64,000 bases of DNA from the NCBI GenBank assembly GCA_963748385.1, contig CAVVIQ010000013.1, forward strand, positions 124,001 to 188,000, in the 5' to 3' direction. Below the pieces are notes generated by a model that saw only the letters and a list, made by a program, of their open reading frames with translations, did no database searches and had not been told where the DNA came from. Source of the stretch: Rhodoblastus sp963748385 (GTDB taxonomy: Bacteria > Pseudomonadota > Alphaproteobacteria > Rhizobiales > Beijerinckiaceae). Every line of letters starts with the position of its first letter. Within the stretch, counting starts at the first letter, position 1. This document shows, in pieces, positions 18,223 to 26,679 of this stretch. The translations under genes were made by a program, and so were the position numbers.

Positions 18223-18675
18223 ATGTCGAAAGCCGTCCCGTCCAGTCCCGTCCTGACCGTCGCCGAAATCGAAAAACTGCTCGAAGAGGTTTTTCCGCAG
18301 CTCCACCACGGCGGCCGGACCGTCATGGTCGAGGAGGTCGGGCCGATGAACGCGCGATTGCGGCTGATCGCCCACGAGCGTCACCTGCGCCCCGGCGGCA
18401 CGGTCTCCGGCCCCGCCATGTTCACTCTGGCCGACGTCGGGATCTGGGTCGCGATTTTCGCCCATCTCGGCCAGGGGGCGCTGGATGCGGTGACGATGAA
18501 TCTCAACATCAATTTCCTGCGCAAGCCGCCTCATGGCGACGTTCTGGTCGAATGCCGCCTGCTGAAGCTCGGCCGGAGGCTCGCGGTGGGCGAGGCGACC
18601 TTGTTTTCGCAGGGCGCGGCGGAGCCGGTCGCCCATGCGGTGGGAACCTACGCCATCCCGGCGCCGAGGAAATAA
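18223..18675 (+). CDS. PaaI-type hotdog-fold thioesterase
   Basis: This is a small acyl-CoA thioesterase-like protein of about 150 residues. The hotdog-fold pattern is GGTVSGPAMFTLADVGIWVA (helix with the conserved Asp), followed by MNLNINFLRKPPHGDVLVEC and a C-terminal strand ending VGTYAIP. The ATG at 18223 is preferred because the upstream in-frame extension is arginine-rich and unconserved. The substrate is unknown. It lies just upstream of rplM-rpsI on the same strand but with its own gap. Confidence 0.85.
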   Translation: MSKAVPSSPVLTVAEIEKLLEEVFPQLHHGGRTVMVEEVGPMNARLRLIAHERHLRPGGTVSGPAMFTLADVGIWVAIFAHLGQGALDAVTMNLNINFLRKPPHGDVLVECRLLKLGRRLAVGEATLFSQGAAEPVAHAVGTYAIPAPRK

Positions 18676-18817
18676 GGTAACATAATACCACTGCTGTGAA
18701 TCGCCTGCTTTTGCGGGAAAAACGCAGGCGTTCTTGGTTGACAAGCCGCGACTCCGCCCGTACAAGCCCGCATCTTCCCGCCGGGCTTTTCCGCCCGGTC
18801 ATTCCTGGAAAACAGAC

Positions 18818-19288
18818 ATGTACGGCAAGACCTATTCGGCCAAGGCGGCCGAAATCGAGAAGAAATGGGTTTTGATCGACGCCAAGGGGCTGGTCGTCGG
18901 CCGCCTCGCCTCGATCATCGCTCTGCGCCTGCGCGGCAAGCACAAGGCGACCTTCACCCCCCATATGGACGATGGCGACAACATCATCGTCATCAACGCG
19001 GACAAGGTGGTCCTGACCGGCCGCAAGCGCGACCAGAAGGTCTATCACCACCACACCGGTTTTCCGGGCGGCATCAAGGAACGTTCGGCCAAGTTCATTC
19101 TGGAAGGCCGCTTTCCCGAGCGCATCGTCGAAAAGGCGGTCCAGCGCATGCTGCCGCGCGGACCGCTCGGCTCGAAGCAGCTCGGCAATCTGCGCGTCTA
19201 CAAGGGCGCCGAACATCCCCACGCGGCCCAGAACCCCGTCGTTCTCGACGTCGCCGCCCTGAACTCCAAGAATTCGCGGAAAGACTGA
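18818..19288 (+). CDS. rplM: 50S ribosomal protein L13
   Basis: This is the large-subunit ribosomal protein L13. The protein starts MYGKTYSAKAAEIEKKW, followed by VLIDAKGLVVGRLASIIA, KVYHHHTGFPGGIKE and MLPRGPLGSKQ, all diagnostic. At 156 residues it matches alphaproteobacterial L13. The start at 18818 is set by homology; an in-frame upstream GTG would add an unrelated leader. Two bases separate it from rpsI, the standard rplM-rpsI operon. Confidence 0.98.
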   Translation: MYGKTYSAKAAEIEKKWVLIDAKGLVVGRLASIIALRLRGKHKATFTPHMDDGDNIIVINADKVVLTGRKRDQKVYHHHTGFPGGIKERSAKFILEGRFPERIVEKAVQRMLPRGPLGSKQLGNLRVYKGAEHPHAAQNPVVLDVAALNSKNSRKD

Positions 19289-19290
19289 CC

Positions 19291-19770
19291 ATGGCCGAGA
19301 CCCTTTCCTCCCTCCAGGACCTCAAGGGCGCAAACGCCCAGCCTGCGCCCGAAGCTCCCGTCCATGTCCAGAAGCTCGACAAGTTCGGCCGCGCCTACGC
19401 CACCGGCAAGCGCAAGAACGCGGTCGCCCGCGTCTGGATCAAGCCCGGCGCCGGCAAGGTCACCGTGAACGGCCGCGAACTCGCGGTCTATTTCGCCCGG
19501 CCCGTGCTCCAGATGATCGTCCGGCAGCCGCTCGGCGTCGCCCAGCGCGACGGCCAGTACGACATCAATGTCACGGTCGCCGGCGGCGGCCTGTCGGGTC
19601 AGGCCGGCGCGGTGCGCCACGGCCTCTCCAAGGCCCTGACCTATTACGAGCCCGGCCTGCGTCCGGCGCTGAAGAAGGAAGGCTTCCTCACCCGCGACTC
19701 GCGCGTGGTGGAGCGCAAGAAATACGGCAAGCGCAAGGCCCGCCGCAGCTTCCAGTTCTCGAAGCGCTGA
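19291..19770 (+). CDS. rpsI: 30S ribosomal protein S9
   Basis: This is the small-subunit ribosomal protein S9. The conserved core FGRAYATGKRKNAVARVWIK, GLSGQAGAVRHGLSKAL and the C-terminal tail KKYGKRKARRSFQFSKR are intact. The 159-residue protein carries the acidic/alanine-rich N-terminal leader usual in alphaproteobacteria. It is second in the rplM-rpsI operon and is followed by a strong intrinsic terminator. Confidence 0.98.
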   Translation: MAETLSSLQDLKGANAQPAPEAPVHVQKLDKFGRAYATGKRKNAVARVWIKPGAGKVTVNGRELAVYFARPVLQMIVRQPLGVAQRDGQYDINVTVAGGGLSGQAGAVRHGLSKALTYYEPGLRPALKKEGFLTRDSRVVERKKYGKRKARRSFQFSKR

Positions 19771-19790
19771 TCTTTAGGATCTTTTCGCGG

Positions 19791-19823
19791 AACGGCGGGC
19801 CAAAAGCCCGCCGTTTTGTTTTG
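19791..19823 (+). terminator. Intrinsic terminator of rplM-rpsI
   Basis: A perfect 10-bp stem (AACGGCGGGC at 19791-19800, GCCCGCCGTT at 19806-19815) with loop CAAAA is followed by TTGTTTTG. It lies about 20 bases after the rpsI stop. Confidence 0.9.
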
Positions 19824-19873
19824 TCCTTCATCAAACCGCGCTAGAGCCGTCCATCTGCACCAGGAATCAAGCC

Positions 19874-20797
19874 ATGACCGACGCGCCCAGAAAAATCTTC
19901 ATCGACGGCGAGGCCGGCACCACCGGCCTGCAGATCCGGGAAAAGCTTTCCCGGCGCACGGACGTCGAGATCGTCTCGATCGATCCCGAAAAGCGCAAGG
20001 ACGCCGCGGCCAAGGCCGAGATCCTGCGACAGGTCGATCTGACCATCCTGTGCCTGCCCGACGCCGCCGCCAGGGAGAGCGTCGCTGTGGTCGATTCGTT
20101 GGGGCCCGAAGGTCCCCGCGTGCTCGACGCCTCGACGGCCCATCGCGTCGCGCCCGGCTGGACCTATGGCTTTCCGGAGCTTGCCCCCGGTCAGGACAGG
20201 GAAATCGCCGCCGCGCGGCGGGTGTCCAACCCCGGCTGCTACGCCACCGGGGCGATCGCCATCCTGCGGCCGCTGGTCGACGCCGGGCTGGTCGATCCGG
20301 GCCAGTCCCTGGCGATCAACGCGGTTTCCGGTTTTTCGGGCGGCGGCAAGCAGATGATCGAAGCCTATGAGGCCGGACGGGCGCCCGCCTTCGAGCTTTA
20401 CGCGCTGGGGCTTGAGCACAAGCATGTCGCGGAAATCATGGCCTTTGGCGGTTTGCGGGCGCGGCCGCTGTTCGTCCCCTCGGTCGGCAATTTCCGCCAG
20501 GGCATGCTGGTGAGCCTGCCGCTCTCCCTTGACGATCTTCCCGACAAGCCGCAGGCCGGCGACCTCGAAGCGGTCCTCGCCGACCATTACGCCGGCCGGA
20601 CCCATGTCCGGGTGGTCGCGGCGGAAGAAAGCGCCCGGCTGGAGCCGGAGGCGCTCAACGGCACCAACGATCTCGATATCCGCGTCTTCGCCAACGAGGC
20701 GCGCCGCCATGCCCTGATCGTGGCGCGGCTCGACAATCTCGGCAAGGGCGCCTCGGGCGCCGCCGTGCAGAACATGGACCTGATGCTGGGTCTTTGA
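19874..20797 (+). CDS. argC: N-acetyl-gamma-glutamyl-phosphate reductase, type 2
   Basis: ArgC reduces N-acetylglutamyl phosphate to the semialdehyde in arginine synthesis. The short 307-residue type 2 form is seen: FIDGEAGTTGLQIRE at the N-terminus, the catalytic Cys in SNPGCYATGAIAIL, then AVSGFSGGGKQMIE and LEHKHVAEI. The C-terminal GKGASGAAVQNMDLMLGL is conserved. The downstream position next to rpsI is common in Rhizobiales. Confidence 0.96.
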   Translation: MTDAPRKIFIDGEAGTTGLQIREKLSRRTDVEIVSIDPEKRKDAAAKAEILRQVDLTILCLPDAAARESVAVVDSLGPEGPRVLDASTAHRVAPGWTYGFPELAPGQDREIAAARRVSNPGCYATGAIAILRPLVDAGLVDPGQSLAINAVSGFSGGGKQMIEAYEAGRAPAFELYALGLEHKHVAEIMAFGGLRARPLFVPSVGNFRQGMLVSLPLSLDDLPDKPQAGDLEAVLADHYAGRTHVRVVAAEESARLEPEALNGTNDLDIRVFANEARRHALIVARLDNLGKGASGAAVQNMDLMLGL

Positions 20798-20852
20798 TGC
20801 GAACGCGCGTGAGGCCGGATCGCGTTTCCCGTGGACCGGCCTCCGTGGGGCC

Positions 20853-21477
20853 TCACTCTTCCGAGACCACGCCGCCCCGGATCACCGTCACATGACCCCC
20901 GCGCTGCGCCTGGCCGTGGCGGTCGGAGAGGAAGATGATTTTCGACGGCTAGCGTTGCCGCCGCGACGGGCAGATTGTAAATCACGCCATTGCCGGTCGG
21001 CGCGTAGCTCGCGCCATAATAGCCGAGAGGGTAGGGCGGGCCATAGATCGCGGTCGTGGGCACGATGATGATCGCGCCCTGAGCCGCCCCGGCGTCATAA
21101 GTCCCGTAGCCGGGGTCGTAGGAATAGCCTCCGCCGCCATAGGCCGCGCCATATCCCCAGCCGCGATAGCCGCCGCCATAGGGCAGGGCGTAGCCGTAAT
21201 CATAGCCCGGCCGGCCGTGCGGCAGCGCATAGCCGTAATCATAGCCTTGCCGGCCGCGAGGCGGCGCGTAGCCATAACCATAGCCTTGCGGGAATGTGTC
21301 GCGAGGGTGATTGTAAACCACGCCGCCATGAACCGCCATGCCCGGCGCGGCAGCATGCACGACCATATGGCCGCCATAGCCTCCGCCGGCGTGTCGCGCG
21401 CCCGCGAAAGCCGGCGCCGCCGCGCTCGCCGCGGCGATTGCGAAGACGATTCCGCCGATTTTCAAGAACCGAGCCAT
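20853..21477 (-). CDS. Secreted Gly/Tyr-rich repeat protein (probable frameshift near the end)
   Basis: This is a small exported protein of unknown function. A signal peptide (KIGGIVFAIAAASAAAPAFA) is followed by Gly/His-rich sequence and three 13-residue repeats of the form GYDYGYALPHGRP, then more Gly/Tyr-rich sequence to GYYGASYAPTGNGVIYNLP. The open frame runs on without a convincing end. A one-base shift near 20945 gives KIIFLSDRHGQAQRGG and a natural stop at 20853, which is preferred. It may be a cell-surface or matrix protein, but no family was recognised. Confidence 0.6.
21185..21297. repeat. 39-bp tandem repeat inside the Gly/Tyr-rich gene
   Basis: Three consecutive 39-base units are visible. 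The shared core TAGCCGTAATCATAG recurs at 21191 and 21230, and TAGCCATAACCATAG at 21269. Each unit encodes 13 residues (GYxYGYAxPxGR plus one). The perfect period keeps the frame, so the copy number could vary between strains. Confidence 0.8.
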
Positions 21478-21600
21478 TTTTGCACTCCTGTCCCGATATG
21501 AGACACCCCCGGCGACAAGAAGCCCGAAGACGGGCCTTTTTGAGACGCATCGGGGCGAACTGCCGGGAAAGGCGCAAGAACGGCGCCGCGGCGGCCGGCG

Positions 21601-23532
21601 TCAGGACTTCTCCCGGACATATTCTCCGGGGGCGTCGCCGAGAATCTTGACCTTTCCGCCGCCCGGCTCTCGCGCCGGAACTTTTTCCGCGCGACTGGGC
21701 GTCGATCCATTCGATCCAGTCCGGCCACCACGAGCCGGGATGCTCCTCGGCCCTGGCCACCCAATCCTTGAAAGTTCCCGAAGGGCGCGGGCCGGTCCAG
21801 TATTGGTATTTGGGCTTTGGTCGCGGGCGGATTGATGACGCCGGCGATATGGCCGGAACCGCCGAGCACATAGCGCATCTCGCCGCCGAACAGCTTGGCG
21901 CCGTTGAACACCGAGCGCGCCGGGGCGATGTGGTCTTCCTTCGCCGCCAGATTGTAGACCGGGATCTTGATCTCGCCGAGGTCGAGCGTGACGTCGCCGA
22001 GTTTCATCTTCTTCTTGGCGAGCTGATTGTTGAGATAGCAGTTGCGCAGATAGAAGGAATGATTGGCGCGCGGCATGCGCGTGGAATTGCTGTTCCACGC
22101 CAGAAGGTCGAAGGCCATCGGTTCGACGCCCTTCAGGTAATTGTTGACGACATAGGACCAGATCATCTCGTTGGGCCGCAGCATGTTGAAGGTGTTCGCC
22201 ATCGAGCTGCTGTCGAGATAGCCGGACATTTGCATTTCGGATTCGATATTCTTGATCCGGTCCTCGTCGGCGAAAATCTTCAGGTCGCCGGGATCGGAGA
22301 AATCGACCTGGGTGGTGAAGAAGGTCGCGGCGGCGATGCGGTCGTCGCCCTTGGCGGCCATGATAGGCGAGCGTCGCGGCGGTCAGCGTGCCGCCCACGC
22401 AATAGCCGATCGGACTGACCTGTCGCTCGCCGGTGATCTTTTCGATCTGCTCCAGCGCCGCGAAAATGCCTTCCTTCATATAGGCGTTGAAATCCTTGTC
22501 GGCGTGTTTCTCGGTGGGATTGACCCAGGAAATGCAGAACACGGTGAGGCCCTTGGACACCGCCCAGCGAATGAAGCTTTTGTCCGGGTTGAGATCGAGA
22601 ATGTAGAACTTGTTGATCCAGGGCGGCACGATCAGCAGCGGCCGGCGATAGACCTTTTCGGTCGTCGGGGCATATTGCAGCAGTTCGATCAGGTCGTTGC
22701 GGAACACCACCTTGCCCGGCGTGGTGGCCATGTTCACGCCGAGGACGAACTGGTCGTAGTTGGTCTGGCGGATTTTCAGATTGCCGCCGCCGGCCTCGAT
22801 GTCCTCGGCCAGCATTTTCATGCCGCGCGCGAGGTTTTCCGCCTCGGCCGACCAGGTGGTCCGCAACAGCTCGGGATTGGTGAGGAGGAAATTGGACGGC
22901 GACAGGGCGCCCGAAAGCTGCCGCAGGTAGAATGACGCCCGGTCATGGGTGACCTTGTCGAGCTCCGCGTCCTCGACCATGTGGCTCGCCCATCGGTCGC
23001 CGATCAGATAGGCCTGGCGCAGGAAATCGAAAAAAGGATTGTCGCGCCAGTCCGGCGCGACGAATCGCTTGTCCCTCGGGTCGGCCGCGACGAAGGGCTC
23101 GCTGGTCTCTCCGGAAAGCCGGAGCAAGGTGTTCGACCACAGGCCCATCATATTGGTGGAAATGTTGGTCTGGGCCTCGAGCGCGCGCTTGGGATCGGAC
23201 AGCCAGTATTCGGCGACCTTGCCGAAGGTCTTTATGGCTTCGGTGAGGTCTTCCCCGGCGGTCGGCTTGGCGTGGCCCTCCTCGACCGGGCGAATCATCG
23301 CGGCCAGCGCCTTGCCGCCATGCGCCATGGCGAGCGCGAAATTGTCGGCCATGCGCTGGAAATTGGGAAGGGTCGAGCCTTTGGCCCCGTCGGATGGATT
23401 TTCTGCGGGGGCCGGGGAAGGCGGCGGCGCGGCGGCGGGCCGCGCAGGCGGGGCCTCGACGGGCGTCTTCCGGCGCCGCGGCGCGGCGCGTTTGGCGGCG
23501 TTCCCGCGTCGAACTTCCTTGCGTACGGTCAT
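21601..23532 (-). CDS. phaC: Class I polyhydroxyalkanoate synthase PhaC (three frameshifts)
   Basis: PhaC polymerises 3-hydroxyacyl-CoA into PHA granules. After a basic Pro/Ala-rich leader come the PhaC N-terminal domain (DWRDNPFFDFLRQAYL) and the lipase-box-like catalytic site GYCVGG with the Cys nucleophile. The catalytic His context is GGSGHIAGVINPP. The frame breaks near 22362 (TLAY joins MAAKGDDR), 21817 (NPPAT joins KPKYQYWTG) and 21687 (DAQSR joins EKVPAREPGG). Each is repaired by removing one base. The ATG at 23532 has GGGGAGGAACG upstream. No phaA, phaB or phaP gene is adjacent. Assembly error is the favoured cause of the breaks. Confidence 0.9.
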   Translation of the reverse strand: MTVRKEVRRGNAAKRAAPRRRKTPVEAPPARPAAAPPPSPAPAENPSDGAKGSTLPNFQRMADNFALAMAHGGKALAAMIRPVEEGHAKPTAGEDLTEAIKTFGKVAEYWLSDPKRALEAQTNISTNMMGLWSNTLLRLSGETSEPFVAADPRDKRFVAPDWRDNPFFDFLRQAYLIGDRWASHMVEDAELDKVTHDRASFYLRQLSGALSPSNFLLTNPELLRTTWSAEAENLARGMKMLAEDIEAGGGNLKIRQTNYDQFVLGVNMATTPGKVVFRNDLIELLQYAPTTEKVYRRPLLIVPPWINKFYILDLNPDKSFIRWAVSKGLTVFCISWVNPTEKHADKDFNAYMKEGIFAALEQIEKITGERQVSPIGYCVGGTLTAATLAYHGRQGRRPHRRRDLLHHPGRFLRSRRPEDFRRRGPDQEYRIRNANVRLSRQQLDGEHLQHAAAQRDDLVLCRQQLPEGRRTDGLRPSGVEQQFHAHAARQSFLLSAQLLSQQSARQEEDETRRRHARPRRDQDPGLQSGGEGRPHRPGALGVQRRQAVRRRDALCARRFRPYRRRHQSARDQSPNTNTGPARALRELSRIGWPGPRSIPARGGRTGSNGSTPSRAEKVPAREPGGGKVKILGDAPGEYVREKS

Positions 23533-23699
23533 CGTTCCTCCCCCGACGCCCCACTCTTGCCGGCCGGGCGCCGTCACATCAACTTAGCGCATCGTCCCGT
23601 TTCGGACATAATAAGACTTTATGCCATTAGCTGAGCAACGATCTGATGGCGGCGCCTTCCGCGGGGGGCGCGCGCCGCGCCTGACGAAAGCCTGAGAGA

Positions 23700-24083
23700 A
23701 TGACGGCCCCTACCGTTTCCCGCCGCCGCGTGGCGCGTTTCGCTTCGACCCTCGCGCTCGCCTTGGCGGCCAATGTCGCCGCCGCCCAGGCGCAGCAAAA
23801 TCCGCTGCGGGCGCTGACCGACAAGTTGAACTGGACCTCGGAAGCCGGCGACGGGCCGGATTTCGTCCGCGAATCGCGTCCCGATTCCAAAACGATGGGC
23901 TTTGCGCCGCTCACCGGCGAGGAGAAGCAGCGGATCGCGGTCAAAAAGCCGGACGAGGTCAAGGCCGACATGGACCGGCTGGTCAAGACGCGCAAAAAAG
24001 CGGACGCGATGCGCAGAGGGCTCAATGCGGTCAAGATCGACCCCGTCGCTCCCAACGAGGTCGCCCCGATCAAGGACGAATGA
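23700..24083 (+). CDS. Putative periplasmic protein, function unknown
   Basis: This is a 127-residue protein with an Arg-rich N-terminus and a clear signal peptide (FASTLALALAANVAAAQAQQ). It continues as a polar, lysine-rich mature part that includes WTSEAGDGPDFVRESRPD and KADMDRLVKTRKKADAMRRG. No family was recognised. It lies upstream of the aminotransferase on the same strand, about 100 bases apart, and might share its transcript. Confidence 0.65.
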   Translation: MTAPTVSRRRVARFASTLALALAANVAAAQAQQNPLRALTDKLNWTSEAGDGPDFVRESRPDSKTMGFAPLTGEEKQRIAVKKPDEVKADMDRLVKTRKKADAMRRGLNAVKIDPVAPNEVAPIKDE

Positions 24084-24182
24084 ATTTTGATTTCAAGCCC
24101 GCTGACATCGGCTGCGAACGCGTGCTAATCACGGCATTTCCCGGCGCGTCGCCGGCCCGATGACGAAGCGAGGACGAAACGG

Positions 24183-25403
24183 ATGAGCGATTTTTATCGC
24201 GTGCGGCGGCTGCCGCCCTATGTGTTCGAACAAGTCAATCGTCTCAAGGCCAAGGCCCGCGCCGCCGGCGCCGACATCGTCGACCTCGGCATGGGCAATC
24301 CGGATCTGCCGACGCCGCGCCATGTCGTCGACAAGTTGATCGAGACGGCGGGCAAGCCGCGCACCGACCGCTATTCCGCCTCCAAGGGCATCGCCGGGCT
24401 GCGCCGCGCCCAGGCCGCCTACTACGAGCGCCGTTTCGGCGTGAAGCTCGATCCAGACACGCAGGTCGTCGCGACGCTCGGCTCCAAGGAAGGCTTCGCC
24501 AACATGGCCCAGGCGATCACCGCGCCGGGCGATGTGATCCTCGCGCCCAATCCCTCCTATCCGATCCACGCCTTCGGCTTCCTGATGGCGGGCGGCGTGA
24601 TCCGCTCGGTGCCGATCGAGCCGAACGAGGAATTCTTCCGCGCCGCCGAACGCGCGGTCCAGCATTCGATCCCCAAGCCGATCGCGATCGTGGTCTGCTA
24701 CCCGTCGAACCCGACCGCCACCGTCGCCTCGCTCGATTTCTACCGCGATCTGGTGACCTTCGCGAAGAAGCACGACATCTATATCCTGTCGGACCTCGCC
24801 TATGCCGAGGTCTATTTCGACGACAAGGATCCGCCGCCCTCGGTGCTTCAGGTTCCGGGCGCGAACGATGTCTGCGTCGAATTCACTTCCATGTCCAAGA
24901 CCTATTCGATGGCCGGCTGGCGCATAGGCTTCGCGGTCGGCAACGAGCGCCTGCTCTCGGCTTTGGCGCGGGTGAAGTCCTATCTCGATTATGGCGCCTA
25001 TACGCCGATCCAGGTCGCGGCGGCGGCCGCGCTCAACGGCCCGGACGACTGTATTCGGGACATGCGCGCCACTTACCGGAAAAGGCGCGACGTGATGGTC
25101 GAGAGCTTCGCCCAGGCGGGGTGGAGAATCCCCGAGCCTTCGGCGTCGATGTTCGCCTGGGCGCCGGTGCCGGAACGGTTCAGCCGCCTCGGCAGTCTGG
25201 AATTCTCGAAGCTGCTGATCGAAAAGGCCGAGGTCGCGGTCGCGCCGGGCGTCGGCTTCGGCGAGCATGGCGAAGGCTTCGTTCGGCTCGCTTTGGTCGA
25301 GAACGAGCAGCGCATCCGTCAGGCGGCGCGCGGCGTGCGCCGCTTCTTCGACAGCGCCGACGCCTCACTGCACAACGTCATCGAGGCGCGCGCGCGGGGG
25401 TGA
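24183..25403 (+). CDS. Class I/II PLP aminotransferase, AlaC / LL-DAP-aminotransferase-like
   Basis: This is a 406-residue fold-type I PLP enzyme. Substrate-binding GMGNPDLPTP, VCYPSNPTATVAS (Asn-Pro), DLAYAEVYFDD and the PLP-lysine motif SMSKTYSMAGWR are all present. The sequence is closest in style to the YfdZ/AlaC glutamate-pyruvate transaminases and the DapL-like group common in Rhizobiales; which amino acid it acts on is not settled by sequence. The ATG at 24183 starts MSDFYRVRRLPPYVF, usual for this group. Confidence 0.88.
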   Translation: MSDFYRVRRLPPYVFEQVNRLKAKARAAGADIVDLGMGNPDLPTPRHVVDKLIETAGKPRTDRYSASKGIAGLRRAQAAYYERRFGVKLDPDTQVVATLGSKEGFANMAQAITAPGDVILAPNPSYPIHAFGFLMAGGVIRSVPIEPNEEFFRAAERAVQHSIPKPIAIVVCYPSNPTATVASLDFYRDLVTFAKKHDIYILSDLAYAEVYFDDKDPPPSVLQVPGANDVCVEFTSMSKTYSMAGWRIGFAVGNERLLSALARVKSYLDYGAYTPIQVAAAAALNGPDDCIRDMRATYRKRRDVMVESFAQAGWRIPEPSASMFAWAPVPERFSRLGSLEFSKLLIEKAEVAVAPGVGFGEHGEGFVRLALVENEQRIRQAARGVRRFFDSADASLHNVIEARARG

Positions 25404-25407
25404 GGGC

Positions 25408-25632
25408 TCAGGGCCGCTCGACGCAGTGATAGGCGACGTAGGCCTGGCCGTCGGTTTCGCGGCGGCTGGAGAAGCTGAGAACCGCGTCCATGCCGAATTT
25501 CGCGCATTCCCTTTGGGCATATTCGGGGAAACGCTCCGTGCCGTGGACGTTCGGATAATAATAATAGGTGACGTCCCGGTACGAACAACCGGAACAGGCC
25601 AGGAGAATCGCAAGGGCAAATATCCGCTTCAT
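25408..25632 (-). CDS. Small lipoprotein, function unknown
   Basis: This is a 74-residue protein with a lipoprotein signal (MKRIFALAILLACSGC, with the modified Cys at 16) followed by SYRDVTYYYYPN and a short domain with two further cysteines (QRECAKFG, AYHCVERP). The ATG at 25632 is chosen over an upstream in-frame start because it directly precedes the signal peptide and has CAGGAG upstream. It is convergent with the aminotransferase gene, with only 4 bases between them. Confidence 0.65.
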   Translation of the reverse strand: MKRIFALAILLACSGCSYRDVTYYYYPNVHGTERFPEYAQRECAKFGMDAVLSFSSRRETDGQAYVAYHCVERP

Positions 25633-25809
25633 CGGCAAACTCCTGGTGGGCGCGGCCCGTTTGCGGCAGTCCCGCGACAAGGCCGCCCCCTCCCTTTTAC
25701 TTTCCTTCACGCGTCAGGCAAGCCCGCCGGGCCTTTTTTGGGCGACATGGTGTTTTCTGCGCGCGACCGATCCTGGAGCGCCCATCGCGACGGCGCCGAC
25801 GAACGGGGA

Positions 25810-26430
25810 TCAGGCTGAAATCTGCTGCTCTGAATAGCGTTGCCGGAGCAGCTTGATTTGCTCCACGACTGTCGCCTCGACGCGGAACTTGGTCGTGGCG
25901 GCTTTCATCGCGATCGTGATGCGGAAGACGTCGCGGACGACGCTTTCGAGCCGCTCGATATCGGCGCAGAGATTGCCCATGGTTTCGAACGCGCTCGCCA
26001 TCAGATCGGTGTCGTCGCAGGCGAATGAGATGGCGAGCATCGCCAGCGTGATGACCCGCCCGTGCTCCTTGCCGAGCATGTGGATGAAATGTTCCCATTG
26101 CTCCTGCCGCTCGGCCCATTCTTCCTTGGTCACCTCGCTTTTCTTTGCGCGCGTGAAGAAATAAACTAATCTCCTAATATATTTCTCCCAGAGCCAGGGC
26201 GTTTCGCCCGTCTTTTTCTGCAAGTCGATAATGATTCTGTGGTGATGGCGCAGGCAATGAGCGCATTGATAATAATGGGCGACCGCCCACGCGATGCGCT
26301 CGCGGTCGATCTGCGACAGGGCGTGTGTGTCGGCGGAGTCATCCCTGTTGTCGCCGAGCGCTTGCGACATGAAAAACGCCAGTTCGTCGTCGAACATCGG
26401 ACCGGTGAGCGATGGATAGAAACCCGGCAT
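25810..26430 (-). CDS. AhpD/carboxymuconolactone-decarboxylase-like protein
   Basis: This is a 206-residue, largely helical protein. Its motif YQCAHCLRHHH (Cys56 and Cys59) matches the CxxC-His core of AhpD-like peroxidase/decarboxylase proteins, followed by an amphipathic region and repeated His/Asp residues. The family is assigned from that motif and length only. The upstream region carries a perfect palindrome shared with the divergent chemoreceptor promoter side. Confidence 0.5.
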   Translation of the reverse strand: MPGFYPSLTGPMFDDELAFFMSQALGDNRDDSADTHALSQIDRERIAWAVAHYYQCAHCLRHHHRIIIDLQKKTGETPWLWEKYIRRLVYFFTRAKKSEVTKEEWAERQEQWEHFIHMLGKEHGRVITLAMLAISFACDDTDLMASAFETMGNLCADIERLESVVRDVFRITIAMKAATTKFRVEATVVEQIKLLRQRYSEQQISA

Positions 26431-26461
26431 TTCCGATTATCTCCTCTGTAGAATATAATAG

Positions 26462-26473
26462 GTTCTATAGAAC
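26462..26473. promoter_or_regulatory. Palindromic operator candidate upstream of the AhpD-like gene
   Basis: A perfect 12-bp palindrome, GTTCTATAGAAC, sits in an AT-rich patch 32 bases before the AhpD-like start on the minus strand. A related half-site pair (TAGAA-N9-TTCTA) overlaps it just to the left. The position fits repression of the AhpD-like gene. The regulator is unknown and not encoded next door. Confidence 0.45.
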
Positions 26474-26679
26474 ATATGACGTTTGAACGTATCGTGGGCT
26501 CATCGAGAAGTCCAGATTCCGCGACAAAATACGATCGTGCGGCGTTTCTGTCCTGGCGGAAACTGACGCCCTCGGCCCATGAAAAGCCCGGAGCCCATGG
26601 TTCGCGATCCGGCGCCCGGAAAGTCTCGCGCAAGCCGGCCGCGCCAATATGGAGGCGCCCCGATGCCGGAGTCGCCATT

